64,000 nucleotides of DNA from Buttiauxella sp. A111 (GTDB lineage: Bacteria; Pseudomonadota; Gammaproteobacteria; Enterobacterales; Enterobacteriaceae), in NCBI RefSeq assembly GCF_014189855.1, contig NZ_BJFN01000002.1, forward strand, positions 372,001 to 436,000, in the 5' to 3' direction. Each line of letters starts with the position of its first letter. The first letter of the stretch is position 1. Positions 61,456 to 64,000 of the stretch are shown in pieces. The translations under genes and the position numbers were made by a program. The notes beneath the pieces were generated by a model, which ran no database searches, had not been told where the DNA came from, and worked only from the letters and a program-made list of their open reading frames with translations.

Positions 61456-62011
61456 TTTGCACCTCTTTTGCCTGGATTTTTCCATCCTGCAAAACCACGC
61501 GCGCTGCAAAACCCTGCGCCAGCGAGCCGTAATCGTGGCCCGCAATGCTCGGCCAAACAGCCAGTGCTGAGAGCACTTCGCTGCCGGTATTGATCAGCCG
61601 ATGCGCGGTATCCCCTGGAATAATATGCACCGAACCCGGTGAAACGTGCTCCAGCCACGCTTTGCGATGCTCGTTTTGCAGCAGCAGCAAGCCACTTCCC
61701 CGGATCCCGAAGTACACCTCCCCCTGCTCGCGGCGCTGATGGAAATGCCCGCGAGTCATATGGAATTCGTTGCCCACGCGGCCCGGATGCAGATGCGTCA
61801 TGCCAACATACAACTCACCTTCCCCTTGCAGGGAATTGAGCATTTCGACTTCATAAATCGGAGTATCGGATGGAATAGCCTGCCAGGCGGCGATATCGTG
61901 AAACACGCCGCTCAAATCACCGCTGCGGGTGACTTTTTTAATCACATTTTCAGCCGTGAATTGGCCTGTAAGGAACGCCACGCTCGGTGGTTTATTGAAG
62001 GTAATACTCAT
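61448..62011 (-). CDS. Cupin-type glucose-6-phosphate-isomerase-like protein, smaller paralogue
   Basis: 187 residues from the ATG complementary to 62009-62011 (CGGAG ribosome site), close to the length of archaeal cupin phosphoglucose isomerases. Metal-site pattern H89-F-H91-x6-E98 in TRGHFHQRREQGEVYFG and H137 in GDTAHRLINTG, one residue off the positions I recall for the Pyrococcus furiosus enzyme (88, 90, 97, 136). It looks catalytically intact. First gene of the cupin unit, with an island operator over its promoter. Confidence 0.88.
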   Translation of the reverse strand: MSITFNKPPSVAFLTGQFTAENVIKKVTRSGDLSGVFHDIAAWQAIPSDTPIYEVEMLNSLQGEGELYVGMTHLHPGRVGNEFHMTRGHFHQRREQGEVYFGIRGSGLLLLQNEHRKAWLEHVSPGSVHIIPGDTAHRLINTGSEVLSALAVWPSIAGHDYGSLAQGFAARVVLQDGKIQAKEVQNG

Positions 62012-62045
62012 CGTTTTTCTCCGGCCCAAGGAGAACTGCTGAATC

Positions 62046-62074
62046 AGCATAGCAAGGTTAATCGATTAACCGAA
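62046..62074 (-). promoter_or_regulatory. Promoter and island operator 3 of the cupin pair
   Basis: A perfect 16-bp palindrome GGTTAATCGATTAACC (62056-62071) sits between a candidate -35 TTCGGT (complement of 62069-62074) and -10 TATGCT (complement of 62046-62051) with a 17-bp spacer. A repressor bound there would block polymerase. It is the best copy of the island palindrome. Confidence 0.8.
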
Positions 62075-62114
62075 TAGTTGGACCGGAGAAAGTCGATCTG
62101 CGTCGCGTTAAATA

Positions 62115-63032
62115 TTACGGGGCCAGCGCCAGCACCTCTGCCACCCATGCCCGGAAACCTGCAACGTCTAAATCCATTGCTACCTGTGCATTGGGCTGTC
62201 GTTCTAACCGGCCTTCGAGATCGACAACCGTGGTTCCCGCCGTAAACTCGCCGTGGGTTTCCACCGCCACAAAACATGATTCCATGCGGAAAAGTTCAGG
62301 TTTTACCAACCAGGCGATAGCGCAGAGATCATGCATTCTCAGACCCGTAGACATACTTCCGCTGCGATAGTGGCTGAACAGCGCGTGCAGCATTTTCCCG
62401 GTTTGATTCAGTTCGGGAAGTGTTGCCAGATATTCTGGGCTAAGCATCGCCTGATTGGTCACATCGAGGCCGCACATCACGATCTCCAACCCGCTTTCAA
62501 ACACGCGCGCACCCGCTTCAGGGTCGATAGCCATATTGAATTCAGCGTTCGGTGTGAAATTACCGCGGCCCGCCGATCCGCCCATAATCACCAGACGTTT
62601 GATCTTCGGTTTGCACTCTGGGTACTGAGTGAGCAACAAAGCGATGTTGGTCAACGGGCCAATCGCCACCAGCGTGACGGGCTCAGCGCTTGCACATAAG
62701 CACTCGAAAATGGCCTGAAAAGCAGGTTTATCCAGCACCTTCCGCTGATGTTCAACGAACGCATAACCTTCCATACCGGACTCGCCATGAACATTAGCGG
62801 CGTCACGCAGTTTACGCACCAGCGGGGTTGCGGCACCTTGTGCAACCGGAATATTCTTCTGCCAGAAGTGCATTAATTGCAGAGCATTGCGCGTTGTTTT
62901 CTCAACGCTGACGTTGCCTGCGACTGTCGTCAGAAGTTTTAAATCCAGCTGAGGGGAAAAAATCGCGGCGGCTATCGCGACGGCATCATCAATGCCAGGG
63001 TCGGTATCGAGAATGATTGAAGTTTTGTCCAT
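62115..63032 (-). CDS. rihC: Ribonucleoside hydrolase RihC
   Basis: Non-specific purine/pyrimidine nucleoside hydrolase. It has 305 residues (E. coli 304). The Ca2+-binding motif [13 protein letters not shown] is at residues 7-19, with [16 protein letters not shown] near 119, [24 protein letters not shown] near 150 and the distal Asp ligand in [11 protein letters not shown] near 232. In E. coli rihC directly precedes dapB; here they are on the same strand but the sugar island lies between them. Confidence 0.93.
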   Translation of the reverse strand: MDKTSIILDTDPGIDDAVAIAAAIFSPQLDLKLLTTVAGNVSVEKTTRNALQLMHFWQKNIPVAQGAATPLVRKLRDAANVHGESGMEGYAFVEHQRKVLDKPAFQAIFECLCASAEPVTLVAIGPLTNIALLLTQYPECKPKIKRLVIMGGSAGRGNFTPNAEFNMAIDPEAGARVFESGLEIVMCGLDVTNQAMLSPEYLATLPELNQTGKMLHALFSHYRSGSMSTGLRMHDLCAIAWLVKPELFRMESCFVAVETHGEFTAGTTVVDLEGRLERQPNAQVAMDLDVAGFRAWVAEVLALAP

Positions 63033-63064
63033 AAATCGCGCTCTTCTCTTTTAAGCATATTAGG

Positions 63065-63093
63065 TACATAGGTGGCGATTAGCTTACTATGTA
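63065..63093. promoter_or_regulatory. Inverted repeat upstream of dgoR
   Basis: TACATAG (63065-63071) and CTATGTA (63087-63093) form a perfect 7-bp inverted repeat with 15 bp between, in the 97-bp gap between rihC and dgoR. Candidate operator for a GntR-type regulator. Confidence 0.45.
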
Positions 63094-63129
63094 GCTCGCT
63101 TCTATTTTTTGGTCTGGTCGAGAAAAACG

Positions 63130-63861
63130 ATGAAAACCCCACAGGCAAGCATTTCAGAATCCGTCACTCAACATCTTGCGCGACGAATTATGCACGGCGA
63201 TCTCGCGCCGGGGCTTTCACTGCCTGGTGAGAACGAACTGGCCGTCGAATATGAAGTCTCACGCACTTCCGTGCGCAATGCGCTCCAGGTTCTTGCGGCA
63301 AAAGGACTTATCTCTATTCAGGCCAAAAAACGCAGCACAGTGAACAGTCGCGAGCAGTGGAGCCTGCTGGATATCGACGTACTGGGCTGGCTGGCTGAAG
63401 GCGAACTTGACCTGAAACTGGTTGAGCAACTGATCGTGACGCGTCTGATTTTCGAGCCAAACGTGGCAACGCTTGCGGCACTCAATGCCAACGGTCACGA
63501 TCTGGCAGCAATGGAAGATGCACTCTTACTGATGCGTAAAGGCCAGCTTGAAGCACAAAAATCCTTGTTTGAAGAAGGCGATATGGCGTTTCACCATGCC
63601 TTATTACGCGCCACGCATAACCCCTTTCTTTTAGCACTCGGAAATGCACTTTCCGCAGCCATGGCGCTCTCCTTCCGGCAAACGCTTGAAAAAGACGTAC
63701 GCCAGACGAAAGCTGCCGTCGATGAACACTACCTGCTGTTTGATGCCATACGCCTTAAACAAATCGATAATGCTCGCCTACAAATGCGCAATATTCTGCT
63801 CAATGCCGCCAAAAAACGGATCTGGCAAGATCGGCCGGAAATGTTCGACCACATAATTTGA
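63130..63861 (+). CDS. dgoR: DgoR-like GntR-family repressor of galactonate catabolism
   Basis: GntR regulator of the FadR/FCD subfamily. The ATG at 63130 gives 243 residues; an in-frame start seven codons earlier lacks a ribosome site. N-terminal winged helix with GENELAVEYEVSRTSVRNALQVLAAKGLI at about residues 37-65, C-terminal helical FCD domain with metal/ligand residues in the MAFHHALLRATHNPFL region near 158. The product next door is DgoK, which supports a role in D-galactonate use, although other FCD regulators look similar. Confidence 0.85.
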   Translation: MKTPQASISESVTQHLARRIMHGDLAPGLSLPGENELAVEYEVSRTSVRNALQVLAAKGLISIQAKKRSTVNSREQWSLLDIDVLGWLAEGELDLKLVEQLIVTRLIFEPNVATLAALNANGHDLAAMEDALLLMRKGQLEAQKSLFEEGDMAFHHALLRATHNPFLLALGNALSAAMALSFRQTLEKDVRQTKAAVDEHYLLFDAIRLKQIDNARLQMRNILLNAAKKRIWQDRPEMFDHII

Positions 63862-63922
63862 TCCTCAACTGATGTAATTTCGATCTCCCTCACACTTCGT
63901 GGCGTTTTTTTGTTCTAGCATT

Positions 63923-63957
63923 CTTGTATTACAAGATTGCATGGTTTGTATTACTTG
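63923..63957. promoter_or_regulatory. Paired TTGTATTAC operator sites before dgoK
   Basis: CTTGTATTACAAG (63923-63935) is a perfect palindrome around a central T; a second, half-conserved copy TTTGTATTACTTG lies at 63945-63957. The centres are 22 bp apart, about two helical turns, and the second ends 2 bp before the dgoK ATG. Likely DgoR sites. Confidence 0.6.
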
Positions 63958-63958
63958 A

Positions 63959-64000
63959 ATGAACAACAACTGGATTGCCATCGATTGGGGAACCACTAAC
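63959..64000 (+). CDS. dgoK: 2-dehydro-3-deoxygalactonokinase, first 14 codons only
   Basis: The frame MNNNWIAIDWGTTN matches the N-terminal phosphate loop of DgoK (E. coli MTARYIAIDWGSTN from memory), which phosphorylates 2-dehydro-3-deoxy-D-galactonate. The gene runs off the right edge. Other sugar kinases share DxGTTN, so identity rests on the dgoR neighbour and the WIAIDWG context. Confidence 0.75.
   Translation, partial: MNNNWIAIDWGTTN

Overview
The window is chromosomal DNA of a member of the Enterobacteriaceae. Nearly every protein can be aligned from memory, almost end to end, with an Escherichia coli K-12 orthologue, and the non-coding landmarks are typical of the family: three full-length ERIC elements, SgrS RNA, a TPP riboswitch, and AraC, GalR, MetJ, LexA, ArgR and PurR sites. 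I cannot fix the genus from sequence alone. There is no rRNA, tRNA, insertion sequence, integrase or CRISPR array.

Layout. (1) 1-17708 follows the E. coli 63-66 min order: tktA (5' part only), loiP, speB, speA with the small overlapping gene yqgB, metK, galP, sprT, endA, rsmE, gshB, yqgE, yqgF, yggR, yggS, yggT, yggU, rdgB, hemW. (2) At an ERIC element (17726-17852) the order jumps to the E. coli 0.6-1.7 min region, read in the opposite sense: setA, sgrS/sgrT, sgrR, thiBPQ, yabI, araC, araBAD, polB, rapA, rluA, djlA, lptD-surA-pdxA-rsmA-apaG-apaH, folA, a LysE-family exporter that E. coli lacks at this place, kefC, kefF, carB, carA, dapB. (3) 54964-62011 is an accessory carbohydrate island between dapB and rihC, which are neighbours in E. 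coli. (4) rihC is followed by dgoR and the first codons of dgoK instead of the expected ispH side, so a second order break lies near 63033-63129.

The most interesting part is the island. A LacI-type repressor diverges from an operon encoding an unusually long class I mannose-6-phosphate-isomerase-like enzyme and a complete mannose-class PTS (EIIA, EIIB, EIIC, EIID). Facing it are two overlapping genes for cupin-type glucose-6-phosphate-isomerase-like proteins. The same 16-bp palindrome (GGTTAATC-GATTAACC or near variants) occurs upstream of the repressor, of the PTS operon and of the cupin pair, and nowhere else that I noticed. A consensus CRP site lies in the divergent region. I infer one locally regulated, catabolite-controlled system that imports and phosphorylates a sugar and then isomerises it with up to three isomerase-like proteins. 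The substrate is not evident.

Other structure worth reading: palindromic GC-rich repeat clusters bounded by CCCTCACCC and GGGTGAGGG, one of them inside the araA-araD gap; ERIC elements ending exactly on gene boundaries; a complete araC/araBAD control region with the 211-bp araO2-araI1 spacing; two GalR operators 183 bp apart before galP; and an extended SgrT reading frame inside SgrS.
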